Shown: piece by piece, positions 15,935 to 25,148 of the stretch
Layout: every line of letters begins with the position of its first letter
How positions within the stretch are numbered: the stretch's first letter is position 1
Source of the DNA: Clostridiales bacterium
GTDB lineage: Bacteria > Bacillota > Clostridia > Lachnospirales > Lachnospiraceae
Direction: 5' to 3'
Assembly (NCBI GenBank): GCA_012512855.1
Contig: JAAZDK010000006.1
Coordinates: 1-38,648 of the forward strand
Length of the DNA: 38,648 nucleotides
Notes under the pieces: model-generated
What the model was told of the DNA's origin: nothing
Seen by the model: only the letters and a program-made list of their open reading frames with translations
Databases searched by the model: none
Translations under genes and position numbers: made by a program

Positions 15935-16342
15935 GGCATCCGCCCCCGTTTTTTATCATAAAAGAGATTGTACCTCAATAATCGGATAATTAATTTGAAA
16001 AATTTTAGTAAAAATAGCTTTCATATACAATAATACTATAAAAGCATGAAAAATCAAGTATTTCAATAAGAATTAAAAAAATTATCTTGTTTTTTTTACC
16101 GGATTATTTGCTATAATAAAATAAGCTATACAGGCTGTCATTACACCTGTATAGCCGACCGAATTATGTATGGATAGTAATATTAGATACTACATATAAT
16201 ATATTGAGTCTTATAGCCTGTTGCCAGCCCGGCCGTATTGAATATGGCCGAGATCCCTTCAATTTTTATACCTGGATATGTCCAGAATATCAGGATGTAT
16301 ACAGGCAGGCTGCAGGCTCTGCAGAAAGGCTTGGTGTTTGTG
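15935..16342. other. Intergenic region before the YihY-type gene
   Basis: This 408-bp region separates the divergent 49-residue gene and the YihY-type gene. It holds a plus-strand promoter candidate and a 10-bp inverted repeat, listed separately. The stretch 16160-16342 could extend the YihY frame (in-frame TTG at 16238, ATG at 16244), but no ribosome binding site supports those starts. Confidence 0.4.
16087..16155 (+). promoter_or_regulatory. Promoter with inverted repeat at the transcript start
   Basis: TTGTTT (16087-16092) and TATAAT (16112-16117), 19 bases apart, form a plausible plus-strand promoter. About seven bases later GCTATACAGG (16125-16134) and its exact complement CCTGTATAGC (16146-16155) flank an 11-base loop. 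The repeat would be an operator over the start site or a hairpin at the very 5' end of the YihY-type mRNA. No T-run follows it. Confidence 0.5.
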
Positions 16343-17203
16343 ATGATAAAGGCACTTTTTCAGTTGATTGGTTTATTCTCCAAAAAAATCAGGGATGAGC
16401 ACATTTCAGCCTTTTCAGCGCAGGCTGCCTTCTTTATAATTATATCATTCTTTCCCTTTGTAATGCTTCTTTTAAGCATGATAAAGTACACCAGCATAGA
16501 AGAAAGCGATATGCTGAAGCTTTTTACTCAGATTTTCCCCACTGCGGTCAATCCTTTTATGGTAACAATAATTGACCAGATTTACCACACCAGAAACTCC
16601 GGTACCTTAATCTCCCTGACCGCTATAACGACACTTTGGTCAGCCGGAAAAGGATTTCTGGCTATAATGAAGGGGCTTAACGCAGTATATGATATTGAAG
16701 AAACCCGCCATTATCTGCATTTGCGAATAATCTCAGCCTTTTACACTCTCGCCTTTGCAGTTACAATAATTTTGACCATGGGCCTGTTTGTGTTCGGAAA
16801 CAGGCTATATGTCTGGATTAAGCAGAAGCTGCCCTCCGTCATGGATACAGCCCTGGTTATTATCAGCCTGAGAACCATTATAGGATTTCTTATCTTGATT
16901 CTTTTCTTCCTGGTTATTTATGTCGTTATACCCAACAGAAAGGCAAAGGTAATGAATGAGCTTCCCGGAGCAATGATATGTGCCGCCGGCTGGATGGGCT
17001 TTTCCTATGCCTTTTCATATTATATTGACAACTTCTCCGATTATGCATCAATGTACGGAAGCCTGACCGCCATCGTCCTGTTTATGCTGTGGATGTACTT
17101 TTTGATGTACATTCTCTTTATTGGTGCGGAATTTAACCTTTTGTTTGACAACGAGGATTTCAAGCAAAAGGTTAAGCAGATTTTAATTAATAGCCATAAA
17201 TAG
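16343..17203 (+). CDS. YihY/BrkB (RNase BN-like) family membrane protein
   Basis: An integral membrane protein of the YihY/virulence factor BrkB family, once mis-named ribonuclease BN; its function is unknown. From the ATG at 16343 it has 286 residues, six hydrophobic segments and the family pattern: HISAFSAQAAFFIIISFFPFVMLLLSMI near the start, TTLWSAGKGFLAIMKGLNAVYD, then GALICAAGW-type and YGSLTAIVLFMLWMYFLMYILFIGAEFNLL segments. The start is uncertain: GAAAGG lies 13 bases before ATG 16343, and GTG codons at 16334 and 16340 are alternatives. It converges on the SpoIID-like gene with a 14-bp gap and no terminator. Confidence 0.87.
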   Translation: MIKALFQLIGLFSKKIRDEHISAFSAQAAFFIIISFFPFVMLLLSMIKYTSIEESDMLKLFTQIFPTAVNPFMVTIIDQIYHTRNSGTLISLTAITTLWSAGKGFLAIMKGLNAVYDIEETRHYLHLRIISAFYTLAFAVTIILTMGLFVFGNRLYVWIKQKLPSVMDTALVIISLRTIIGFLILILFFLVIYVVIPNRKAKVMNELPGAMICAAGWMGFSYAFSYYIDNFSDYASMYGSLTAIVLFMLWMYFLMYILFIGAEFNLLFDNEDFKQKVKQILINSHK

Positions 17204-17217
17204 CATAATCGTATTTT

Positions 17218-19713
17218 CTACTCATATATAAAGCCCAGTTCAATATCCTTATAGAAATAGGATATTATATTCTCATAATCCTTGCCGCTGTCGGCCAGGG
17301 CCTTAACCCCGTTCTGGCTCATACCTACGCCATGGCCATAGCCGCCTCCGCTGACGGTGATGTGGGTCAACTTTCCATCCTCTGTAATCTTGTCAACGAT
17401 GAAGAAGGCACTTGGCAGCACCTTCATATTTACAACCTCACTGCCGTCAAGCCTTGTCAGAATATCATAGATGGGTGCCAAAAGCGCCCTTATATTATAT
17501 TCCTTAATTGCCTTTATCGTTCTTTCGCTTCCTTCCAGTATCAGCTCGGTCACTATTCCGCTTTTGTCCCTGGCGGCAACCCTTACATCCCGAATGTCAC
17601 CGATTGAATTAACCGGTATGCTTTCAAATACAGCCTCCTCCCCGTTCTTTGCAGGCTTTGTCATGGTAAGTATTAAATTTGGATTGGCATTATATCTTGC
17701 TGCGAGAGCCTCTTCCACAACCTTTTTGATATTTTCCACGCTCATTGTTGTCTTCCACCGGTACCAGTTAAAGCTGCTGTCATATGTGACCAGGCTTTCG
17801 TCATTTATAAAGCTTCTGAAGCTGTCCTCCGAGGATAAATCCTCGTACTTTTCTTTGTCCATATCTGCGCTGTCATCAACTAAAAGCTTAGCCTCAAGGT
17901 AGGGAAAGTCTATATTTGCGCCCCAGACACTTGCAGAGCCTGCCGTATGGCCACAGGAAGTGGAAAAGTAATATGCATTGATTACATCTCCATCATGCAT
18001 TATTACCTTGCCATATGTATCCTTGACAGCAAGGATTGAGTCCTCATTCTCCGGAAGGTTGTTATAAACTTGGAAGGCTGAGCTGTCATTTACATGGGCT
18101 CCATATCCGCTCAGACTGTTGGCTAATAAATGCTTGTAGGCATAGCTTCTGGCACATACAGTCTGCGCCTTTAAGGCTTCCTGTCCATAGCTGGTGGGCA
18201 TCTCGCTGGGGATTACGGCATATAGATACTCTTCAAGAGGCAATTCATTAATCAGCAGCAGGCCCCCATCTCCCCTGGAGATCTCCATGATACCCCTGTA
18301 GTTTGGATTGCCGCTCTTTCTCTCTACGCTTAAAAGCTGTATCTTTACATCATCCGAAAGACCTTTTACGGTAATTCTTTCTCCCGCCAGCCGCTCATCA
18401 TCCGTATTGATGGCAACCACATCACCGGCCCGATAAATTTGATTGCCCTCATCACTGCTTACGGCAAAGTCACCTGTTGCCGTTAATTCAATCTTATCAT
18501 GATAGATACTCTTGTAATCTGTAGTCTGTATCAATACTCTGATATTTTCAGCCTTTATGCTTTCAGTGATCAGGGCTGCACTTATCTTACCCTGGGATAC
18601 AATAAAATTGGTATTCTCATAGCCCACAAGGATGCTGCTGGTGGGCTCCACGGAAAGAGTACCATACAGCTTGTATATTTTCATATGCTTATCTACAGGC
18701 AGCTCGCCATAGCCCTCCAGCTCTATAAAGCTATCCGTAGTCCTAAGTACCTTGCCCCGAATCATATCCGGCTTGACACTTATCTGGGCTATTTTCTGAT
18801 TTTTTATTGTCAGATCACCAATTACCTTTTCTATTTTATTTGACAGCTTCAGCCTTGCCTGAAAGCTTTTGTGAAGCCCATTTACGAAGGTATCCACCAG
18901 GGTTCCTTCACCCTTCTTGATCCAGACATTGTATAATACTATCTCATCATCAGACAGACCCTTGATATAAATTATTTCATTATCACAGGCCAAAACCTTT
19001 ATTGCCTTGTCCATAAAGTCATCAAAAAAATTCTCACCTATTGCTGTTTTACCGACATCCCGGCCGTCTGCTTCCTCCTTATCGGCATCAGTGAAATAAT
19101 CCATATAGTTTTGGGCGTCGCGGTAATAATATTTGCCGGAATCCGTTACCATCCTGTCACGGCCGTCCTCGCTCAGCTCCCTTCCCAGTACAAGAAGGCT
19201 CATATAGGTTGGCTTATCTTCTCCCTCCGGCAGACAGTCACACAAGGCCTCATAAAGCTGCAGGAAATCCTCCGGCCGCATATTCTTATCCGCTTTTGAA
19301 AAATCAAAGGTCAGCTCCTCATATGCCGCCTGAAAGGAGGGATTTTTGATAATCAGCCTATCAATCAGCTCCTTGCAGGCACCGTAGCTTAATGCTTCCC
19401 TGGGATCCGTCTTTATCTCATTTTCAATCAGGCCCATATTATAGACTGCATTTACATAGCTGTCATACCAGCCCGACATGGCCGGGTCGGAATAGACAAT
19501 CTCAAAGCTTAAGGAATCCCTTTTTTCCTTGTTGTAGCCAAGGTAAGAGAGCATATGGTAAGCCTGCGCTCTGCTAATAACAGCCTCATTTTGCCCATCC
19601 TGCTCGACCCTGTCCTTATCCGATTTCATTTTCATAATAACATTAACCGTAAAGACAACTATTATAATTCCAAGGCATATTCCGATTAATATAAGCTTTC
19701 TTTTTATATCCAT
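17218..19713 (-). CDS. SpoIID/LytB-domain protein with SLH-like N-terminal segment
   Basis: A large exported protein (831 residues from ATG 19713). A membrane anchor (about 6-28) is followed by a segment resembling an S-layer homology repeat (about 45-120: VISRAQAYHMLSYLGY, WYDSYVNAVYNMGLI), a long middle region and the SpoIID/LytB domain. That domain includes LPLEEYLYAVIPSEMP, EALKAQTVCARSYAYKH, YYFSTSCGHTAGSASVWG and SGGGYGHGVGMSQNGVKALA. SpoIID itself is a lytic transglycosylase of engulfment, about 350 residues long, so this is a larger relative, probably acting on cell-wall glycan. GAGGAT precedes ATG 19713; an ATG at 19725 is also possible. Confidence 0.88.
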   Translation of the reverse strand: MDIKRKLILIGICLGIIIVVFTVNVIMKMKSDKDRVEQDGQNEAVISRAQAYHMLSYLGYNKEKRDSLSFEIVYSDPAMSGWYDSYVNAVYNMGLIENEIKTDPREALSYGACKELIDRLIIKNPSFQAAYEELTFDFSKADKNMRPEDFLQLYEALCDCLPEGEDKPTYMSLLVLGRELSEDGRDRMVTDSGKYYYRDAQNYMDYFTDADKEEADGRDVGKTAIGENFFDDFMDKAIKVLACDNEIIYIKGLSDDEIVLYNVWIKKGEGTLVDTFVNGLHKSFQARLKLSNKIEKVIGDLTIKNQKIAQISVKPDMIRGKVLRTTDSFIELEGYGELPVDKHMKIYKLYGTLSVEPTSSILVGYENTNFIVSQGKISAALITESIKAENIRVLIQTTDYKSIYHDKIELTATGDFAVSSDEGNQIYRAGDVVAINTDDERLAGERITVKGLSDDVKIQLLSVERKSGNPNYRGIMEISRGDGGLLLINELPLEEYLYAVIPSEMPTSYGQEALKAQTVCARSYAYKHLLANSLSGYGAHVNDSSAFQVYNNLPENEDSILAVKDTYGKVIMHDGDVINAYYFSTSCGHTAGSASVWGANIDFPYLEAKLLVDDSADMDKEKYEDLSSEDSFRSFINDESLVTYDSSFNWYRWKTTMSVENIKKVVEEALAARYNANPNLILTMTKPAKNGEEAVFESIPVNSIGDIRDVRVAARDKSGIVTELILEGSERTIKAIKEYNIRALLAPIYDILTRLDGSEVVNMKVLPSAFFIVDKITEDGKLTHITVSGGGYGHGVGMSQNGVKALADSGKDYENIISYFYKDIELGFIYE

Positions 19714-19837
19714 TCTTATCCTCATTTCCGTACCACATTTGCTTTTGGCTTCCCATGCCAATATATCCTATGCTAATATATTATTCAAGCTTCTGTAATA
19801 TTCGTACAAGTTCTGTATTATTAATAATGAAAATTTT

Positions 19838-19872
19838 AGCCTTTTATATCCATTACCATAAAAGGCTTTTTC
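19838..19872. terminator. Weak stem-loop with T-run
   Basis: AGCCTTTTAT (19838-19847) pairs with ATAAAAGGCT (19858-19867), followed by TTTTTC on the plus strand. On the minus strand the flank is AAAATTTTC. The stem is AT-rich. No plus-strand gene ends here, so its role is unclear. Confidence 0.45.
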
Positions 19873-19933
19873 TAATACATAAGAATGATGCTGCGTGAGA
19901 ATTAAGGAACTCAGGAATACCATATGAATAAAG

Positions 19934-19990
19934 CAAGCCGGAGGAATTATAACACTAAGCTTTTATCCTGTGTACTAATCCTCCGGCTTG
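19934..19990 (-). terminator. Hairpin downstream of the ABC/DUF4340 operon
   Basis: CAAGCCGGAGGAATTA (19934-19949) pairs with TAATCCTCCGGCTTG (19976-19990), leaving one A bulged, around a 26-base loop. On the minus strand it is followed by CTTTATTC, a weak T-run. It lies 40 bases after the DUF4340 stop and is the likely operon end or a 3' stabilising hairpin. Confidence 0.65.
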
Positions 19991-20031
19991 GTATTTTGCT
20001 GGGACTCAGCTGCATGGGCTGAAATCTCTTT

Positions 20032-21540
20032 TTATTCGCTTGTCTTGCCTGTAAATGTTGTTACTGATTCTATTACTGCGTCAACTCTTCTCTTGTCTGC
20101 AAAGAAGGTTAATCCGTCAGGCTTCTTGATAATATTGAAGCTATCATTGTAAGGATAAAAATCAACCGAATATGTTCCTTCCCCATCACCAAAGAGATGG
20201 AAGCTCATGCTAAGAACCGGTTCCACTCCCTCCAGACTGATTTCCTCCTTGATTTCAGAATCGTATTGGGTGGATATCATAACCTGGTACATGGTTTTGA
20301 AGGGCTTTTCCTCTACTTCCTCACCATTAAAGAAATAGCTTGAAACAGTCTTTTCCTCGCCTTTATCATCCTTTTCGGTCCTGCGCTTTATCTCCATATC
20401 ATAGCTTTTTCCGGCTGTCATAACCTCTATTCTGTCAACCTCGGAAATATTAGGCATCATCACATAAGCGTCCAACAGACTGAAGGGATCTATGTTAATC
20501 ATCCTGTCTATTCTGTTGTCGTCCATGGTATGAACCGCCTTTGAGCCCTCCATTATAACATAGTAATTACCATCCTCATTCTTATTTCCGATGTAGAGCT
20601 TATATTCATGGGGATCATAATAGGTTTTTTCTGTAATCAGCTGATCTGTCGCAGGATCCTTCTCCGGCTTGTCAAGCTTTTCTGTTCGGGCCACATTATA
20701 GCCTACATGTACAACATACTCGGGATCCTCAAGGCCATATTTGGCAAGATCCTCAGCCTTGTAATCTACACAGGCCAGATAACTGATACCGGCATAAAAT
20801 CCCTGCAGCTCCTGCATCTTTTCCGCATCCGCCCCATATTCCTTGCCGTACGGCTTAAGAACCTTCCATGGACATAAGGTGTTGCCTGCGTTGCTGTAAA
20901 TCTTTTCGTCATACTTCTTAAGCTCGTATTCGGTCCCGTTTTTATAGGCAACCTTAATATAGGTAACATTGGCTGATTCAATATCAGGAGTATCCTCAAG
21001 CTCTGTCATGTCGGTATTGTCATATCGCATAGCCAGGCCTAGATCCTTGCTCAACTGGTATACCTTTCCGTCGTTGTTTACCATTCCGTAATAGCCCTGG
21101 GAATGGATGACCTCAATACCAACCTTTATTGTCACTGTGCTGCCATCCTTTAGATTAACCTCCAGCAAGGCTTCGGGCTTTTCAAGTCCGAAATCGGCAA
21201 GATTATCAGGGTTCTCAGTAACTATCCGGTCGGCCTTTATGCTTTTTATTGCATTAAGAATATTGGTTACATTGCTTTGCTTGATAGGCCTGTCAGGTTC
21301 GCTTTGGGATATCCAGACATCGTCCTGCTTAACCAGGATGATATCGGCATCATCCTTTACATAATGCATTGAGCTGATTTGCTCGGTATCTATATCAATC
21401 AAATCTATTTTCGGTGTTTCCTCCTGCTCCTGCTTTTTCTTTGCCCTGTCACTATACCAGAAGTACACACCACACAATACGGCTAATGCTACAAGAAGGA
21501 GTCCCAGTGTGATTAAGTTCTTCCTCTTCCTTTTTGACAT
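20032..21540 (-). CDS. DUF4340 domain-containing membrane-anchored protein
   Basis: A 502-residue protein with a positively charged start (MSKRKRKN), one membrane helix (about 9-28) and a long outer part with DUF4340 repeats. One runs YVKDDADIILVKQDDVWISQS and FGLEKPEALLEVNLKDGSTVTIKVG, and a second begins YGLEDPEYVVHVGYN. DUF4340 proteins usually sit beside GldG-type ABC systems, as here; their function is unknown. The ATG at 21540 follows GAGGAGG and overlaps the stop of the GldG-like gene by one base (TAATG), so the two are translationally coupled. A longer frame to 21624 lacks a site. Confidence 0.88.
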   Translation of the reverse strand: MSKRKRKNLITLGLLLVALAVLCGVYFWYSDRAKKKQEQEETPKIDLIDIDTEQISSMHYVKDDADIILVKQDDVWISQSEPDRPIKQSNVTNILNAIKSIKADRIVTENPDNLADFGLEKPEALLEVNLKDGSTVTIKVGIEVIHSQGYYGMVNNDGKVYQLSKDLGLAMRYDNTDMTELEDTPDIESANVTYIKVAYKNGTEYELKKYDEKIYSNAGNTLCPWKVLKPYGKEYGADAEKMQELQGFYAGISYLACVDYKAEDLAKYGLEDPEYVVHVGYNVARTEKLDKPEKDPATDQLITEKTYYDPHEYKLYIGNKNEDGNYYVIMEGSKAVHTMDDNRIDRMINIDPFSLLDAYVMMPNISEVDRIEVMTAGKSYDMEIKRRTEKDDKGEEKTVSSYFFNGEEVEEKPFKTMYQVMISTQYDSEIKEEISLEGVEPVLSMSFHLFGDGEGTYSVDFYPYNDSFNIIKKPDGLTFFADKRRVDAVIESVTTFTGKTSE

Positions 21541-22979
21541 TATTTTTTCCTCCTCCTCAGGCATATGACAGCTCCGGCAACAAAGATAAGAATCGGTATA
21601 CCAAGCGCAGATATTACGCCCCATATAATACTATGTCTGGGAGTCATGTAAATAAAGGTTTCCCCATAGGTTTTGGCCGGTATTGACACTGTGGTGCTGG
21701 TATCACCGATTAAATATCCTATTGTTCCTGCCAGCAAATCGTTGTTGGCATATCCTGAAGTCTCCTGGGCAAAGGTAAATTCAGATGAGAATACCATAAG
21801 GTTAGAGGTTACTCCCTTATACGAGTCCGTGGACAATATGCCCAGATAGAAGGGCCCATCTATATCCGTTTCCTCCTTGGCCACAGTATCGCTTTGCAGA
21901 TTTGTCTTGGAATATGCAGAATCCGAGGTGGACAGCAAAGGAGAAATTGTTAATGTGCTTCTTTTGGTATCTGCAGTTACAAGACCTGATGAATAAGGCA
22001 TATACACAGGCAAGGAGCTTTCAACAGCCTTCAAGGTAATCTCATGGCTTTGAATTTTCGGAAGCAGATAGTGCGGATAGTTAAACATCATCATATTCCT
22101 GTCCGCCTCCAGAACCATTCCATTTGCCATTTCAATGCCATAATAATCAAGAATGGACATAACATTGGTCAGGCCGTAGGATTTATAATCGACTATTATA
22201 ATCATGTTCCCGCCTGCTGCCAGATAATCCTTTATCATCTTGGTTTCTTCTTCATTTAAGTCAGCTTTGGGAGCATTGAGATATAAGATATCACAGTCTT
22301 CCGGTATTTTTTCTACCGTCAGGAGGTCAATTGTCTGCATTGTCACATTCATCTTATCCAAAGCTTCACTGAAGGTCTCGGGAATTTCAGCCACCTGATG
22401 CCCCTGTACAACATATACATTCGGCAGCTCTTCATTGGTGACATAGAGGATGGCGGATGTTAGCTTTCCTTCCGCATCGGTTCCTGTTGTTCTATAGGTA
22501 ATGTACTGATAATCGAATTCCTGGATAATCATATCCGAATAATCTACATATTTTGCCCTCTTATTGCTGTTGTTTACAACGATAAAGCTGTTTTGGGTGA
22601 TTTCATCATCGACAAGATCGGACCCAAAGCCCGGATATAAAACCGGGTCCTTATAAACCAGTTCCACCTTGTTTGACAGCTTGTCAAACTGCTGGGCTAT
22701 TTTTTCAAGCTCATCCATTTCATAGCCCTGCTGGACCATGTAATAAATTGTTATGTCATCATTAAGCTCCTTAAGTATATCCTTTGTTGTTTGTGTTATA
22801 GAATATTTGGAGCTGGCTGTCAGGTCAAATTCTATATCCATCTTGGTAACAATAAGATTTACCACCAGCAGGATTACAATTACCACAACGGACAGAACAG
22901 AAGCATAGGCGCCGCTGCGGAATTTTCTTCCGGAAAAGGAAGCCTTGATTTTTTCAAAAACACTTTTCTTATCTGACAT
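21540..22979 (-). CDS. GldG-like ABC system accessory protein
   Basis: A 479-residue protein of the GldG / ABC-type auxiliary family. One N-terminal membrane helix (about 22-46) is followed by FDLTASSKYSITQTTKDILKELNDDITIYY, a large outer domain with a Rossmann-like section (DCDILYLNAPKADLNEEETKMIKDYLAAGGNMIIIVD), and a C-terminal membrane helix ending in RRRKK. In Bacteroidetes GldG works with GldA and GldF in gliding. In Firmicutes the same gene set exists without gliding and its cargo is unknown. The ATG at 22979 follows GGAAAGGAG, and upstream in-frame starts are less well supported. Confidence 0.9.
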   Translation of the reverse strand: MSDKKSVFEKIKASFSGRKFRSGAYASVLSVVVIVILLVVNLIVTKMDIEFDLTASSKYSITQTTKDILKELNDDITIYYMVQQGYEMDELEKIAQQFDKLSNKVELVYKDPVLYPGFGSDLVDDEITQNSFIVVNNSNKRAKYVDYSDMIIQEFDYQYITYRTTGTDAEGKLTSAILYVTNEELPNVYVVQGHQVAEIPETFSEALDKMNVTMQTIDLLTVEKIPEDCDILYLNAPKADLNEEETKMIKDYLAAGGNMIIIVDYKSYGLTNVMSILDYYGIEMANGMVLEADRNMMMFNYPHYLLPKIQSHEITLKAVESSLPVYMPYSSGLVTADTKRSTLTISPLLSTSDSAYSKTNLQSDTVAKEETDIDGPFYLGILSTDSYKGVTSNLMVFSSEFTFAQETSGYANNDLLAGTIGYLIGDTSTTVSIPAKTYGETFIYMTPRHSIIWGVISALGIPILIFVAGAVICLRRRKK

Positions 22980-23005
22980 TTTTATCATCTCCTTTCCCTG
23001 ATTCC

Positions 23006-23869
23006 TTAGCTCCATCTCTTCTTCTTAATTACCTGGACAGTCAGGAAATTAAATAAAACCGTGAAGCTGATATAGTAAACTATCGCTGAAAGATCAAATA
23101 CGCCTATAGTAAAATTGTCATATCTGGTATTAACAGACAACCAGGAAAACACCTTGCGTACAGAGCCATCAAACAGGGTGGGATTTGTAAAGAAAAGTGT
23201 CAAAAGGACAGCCTCGCAAACTACTCCCACACCGATGGCGACGGTCAGGTTGTGCATCATTTTATACAGCATGATACAAATCAGAACTAAAATTACAGAA
23301 AATACTATAACGGCTGTTTTATTGTCGGATGAGAACATGCCTGCTATTCCGTCCATCAATACCGTAAAGAGGAATACAACGAATGATATAACTGCTGCCA
23401 CCACCTGGCTGTCTGTCAGGGAAGAGATGAACAGGCCCATGGACAGATAAGCAGCTCCCAGCAGCAAAAATGCTCCTATTCCGGCATAAGCGCTTGACAG
23501 CTGTACATCACCGTATCTTGACAAAATCAACGGATAAAAGCAGGTAATTCCCATAACCATTGAAAGTATCGTCAATACCGCCAGGAACTTGCCTGCAACA
23601 ATTGCGGTTGCCGTTACAGGTGCGGTATAAAGCAGCTGATCGGTCTTTTGCTTGTTTTCCTCAGCCATCAGGCGCATTGTAAGCAAGGGTATCAGCAAAA
23701 TAAATATAAAGCTTATTAAGGACAGGGTATATTCAAAATTTGCCAGATGATACATCAAATTATTGAAGAAATAATAAACGCCGATAATGAGCAGGAAAAA
23801 TGCCATAAAAACATATCCTATCATTGAATTAAAATATGATCTAAGCTCTTTTTTATATATCGCCAGCAT
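23006..23869 (-). CDS. ABC-2 type transporter permease (GldF-like)
   Basis: A 287-residue membrane protein with about six hydrophobic segments, starting MLAIYKKELRSYFNSMIGYVFM, a pattern typical of GldF/NosY-like ABC-2 permeases. LRLMAEENKQKTDQLLYTAPVT matches the conserved first loop (RxxAEE...TDxLLxTxP). Its start overlaps the end of the ATPase gene by 17 bases, and it is followed by the GldG-like gene. The complex probably exports or extrudes an unknown substrate, or performs mechanical work on the envelope. Confidence 0.92.
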   Translation of the reverse strand: MLAIYKKELRSYFNSMIGYVFMAFFLLIIGVYYFFNNLMYHLANFEYTLSLISFIFILLIPLLTMRLMAEENKQKTDQLLYTAPVTATAIVAGKFLAVLTILSMVMGITCFYPLILSRYGDVQLSSAYAGIGAFLLLGAAYLSMGLFISSLTDSQVVAAVISFVVFLFTVLMDGIAGMFSSDNKTAVIVFSVILVLICIMLYKMMHNLTVAIGVGVVCEAVLLTLFFTNPTLFDGSVRKVFSWLSVNTRYDNFTIGVFDLSAIVYYISFTVLFNFLTVQVIKKKRWS

Positions 23870-24872
23870 TGCTACTTACCTCCTTCTCTACGCTCTCTTC
23901 AGCATCATTACCGTCTGCCTCCTGTAGGGAGCTATGCTTTGAGCTGGATGTCACCTTAAGGAATATGTCCTCGAGGCTCATGCGCAGCGACTGCATCTCA
24001 AGAATCGGTGTATTGGCCTTAACGAGAGCATAGAAGACCTCTTCACGAATATCTTCATTTTCGTTACAATAAACGGTGAGCTCAACAACTCCGGGATTAA
24101 CATATGCATGTCTTACTATCTTGTTTATACGGCTTACGCTCTTTAAGGCTTCGAAAATGACCTTCTTGTCGCCCTTTACCGACAGCCGCAGTCCTCCCGT
24201 TGCTCCCAGACGGGTGCTCAGGTTTTCAGGCTTGTCACTGATTATCAGCTTGCCTTTGTCAATAATCATTACCGTATCACAGACGGCGCTAACCTCCTGC
24301 ATAATATGGGAGCTTAGGATTACTGTATGGTTCTTGCTTAAATCCTTAATAAGCTCTCTCATTTCTATAATCTGCTTGGGATCAAGGCCCACAGTCGGCT
24401 CATCCAGTATGATGAGTTCCGGATAGCCCATTATTGCCTGGGCAAGACCAACTCTTTGCTTATAGCCCTTTGACAGATGCTTGATTAACCTGTCCGCCAT
24501 AGGTGTAATCTTTGTGGCCTCCATAATATCCGCTATCATCTGTTTTCTTTTTTTCTTTTCAACCTTCTTCAGGTCAGCAACGAAATACAGATACTCTTTG
24601 ACAGTCATGTCAGGATAGAGGGGCGGAAACTCGGGCAGATAGCCTATCATTTTTTTTACTTCCTCGGGCTCATCAAAAATATCTACTCCGTTAATTTTTA
24701 CCGAACCCTCCGTAGCCGAGATATATCCTGTGATTATATTCATTGTGGTACTCTTTCCTGCACCGTTGGGTCCCAGAAAACCAAGAATCTGGCCCTTGTC
24801 CACGGTAAAAGAAAGATTATCAACAGCCAGATGATCGCCGTATCGTTTTGATAAATTTTTTACCTCAACCAA
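23853..24872 (-). CDS. ABC transporter ATP-binding protein (GldA-like)
   Basis: The 339-residue ATPase of the exporter. It has Walker A GPNGAGKST (34-42), signature LSKGYKQR (133-140), Walker B LIILDEP (153-159) and the switch His in ILSSHIMQEV. The C-terminal 100 residues form the extra domain usual in GldA/CcmA-type proteins. It is first in the operon ATPase-permease-GldG-DUF4340. Confidence 0.94.
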   Translation of the reverse strand: MVEVKNLSKRYGDHLAVDNLSFTVDKGQILGFLGPNGAGKSTTMNIITGYISATEGSVKINGVDIFDEPEEVKKMIGYLPEFPPLYPDMTVKEYLYFVADLKKVEKKKRKQMIADIMEATKITPMADRLIKHLSKGYKQRVGLAQAIMGYPELIILDEPTVGLDPKQIIEMRELIKDLSKNHTVILSSHIMQEVSAVCDTVMIIDKGKLIISDKPENLSTRLGATGGLRLSVKGDKKVIFEALKSVSRINKIVRHAYVNPGVVELTVYCNENEDIREEVFYALVKANTPILEMQSLRMSLEDIFLKVTSSSKHSSLQEADGNDAEESVEKEVSSNAGDI

Positions 24873-25068
24873 AACCTTCTTCCTCCTATTCTTTTATAAT
24901 AAAGATGTAACTATAATTCTTTTTAGATAACGCATGCAATTCATGTTAATGATACAATAAGATTACGAAAATTTTGTGAACAACTACTGATAATTTTTGA
25001 TAAGCATGGCTCTGAAGCATTCATTATAAATAAATTATTAATGGCCTTCAGAATAATGTATTGTACAG

Positions 25069-25101
25069 AAAAACAAGCGGGCTGCCATAACAACCCACTT
25101 G
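25069..25101 (-). terminator. Terminator after dapB
   Basis: On the minus strand CAAGTGGG (25101-25094) pairs with CCCGCTTG (25081-25074), including one U-G, and TTTTTC follows. It lies about 50 bases after the dapB stop and ends the dapA-dapB transcript. Confidence 0.85.
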
Positions 25102-25148
25102 ACATGATAACATATATTCCGTTGTCCTACAAGATTAACATATATTCC

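Larger units (their letters stand above)
19714..20031. other. Intergenic region between ABC operon and SpoIID-like gene
   Basis: These 318 bp hold the end of the DUF4340 transcript and the leader of the SpoIID-like gene. Two hairpins are listed separately. No reading frame with a ribosome binding site was seen. Confidence 0.4.

Noticed and set aside
16204-16398. Plus-strand frame of 64 codons upstream of the YihY-type gene
   Set aside because: It overlaps the YihY frame in another phase and shows no coding signal of its own.
17332-17607. Plus-strand frame antisense to the SpoIID-like gene
   Set aside because: Shadow of a well-supported gene; no ribosome binding site and no recognisable product.
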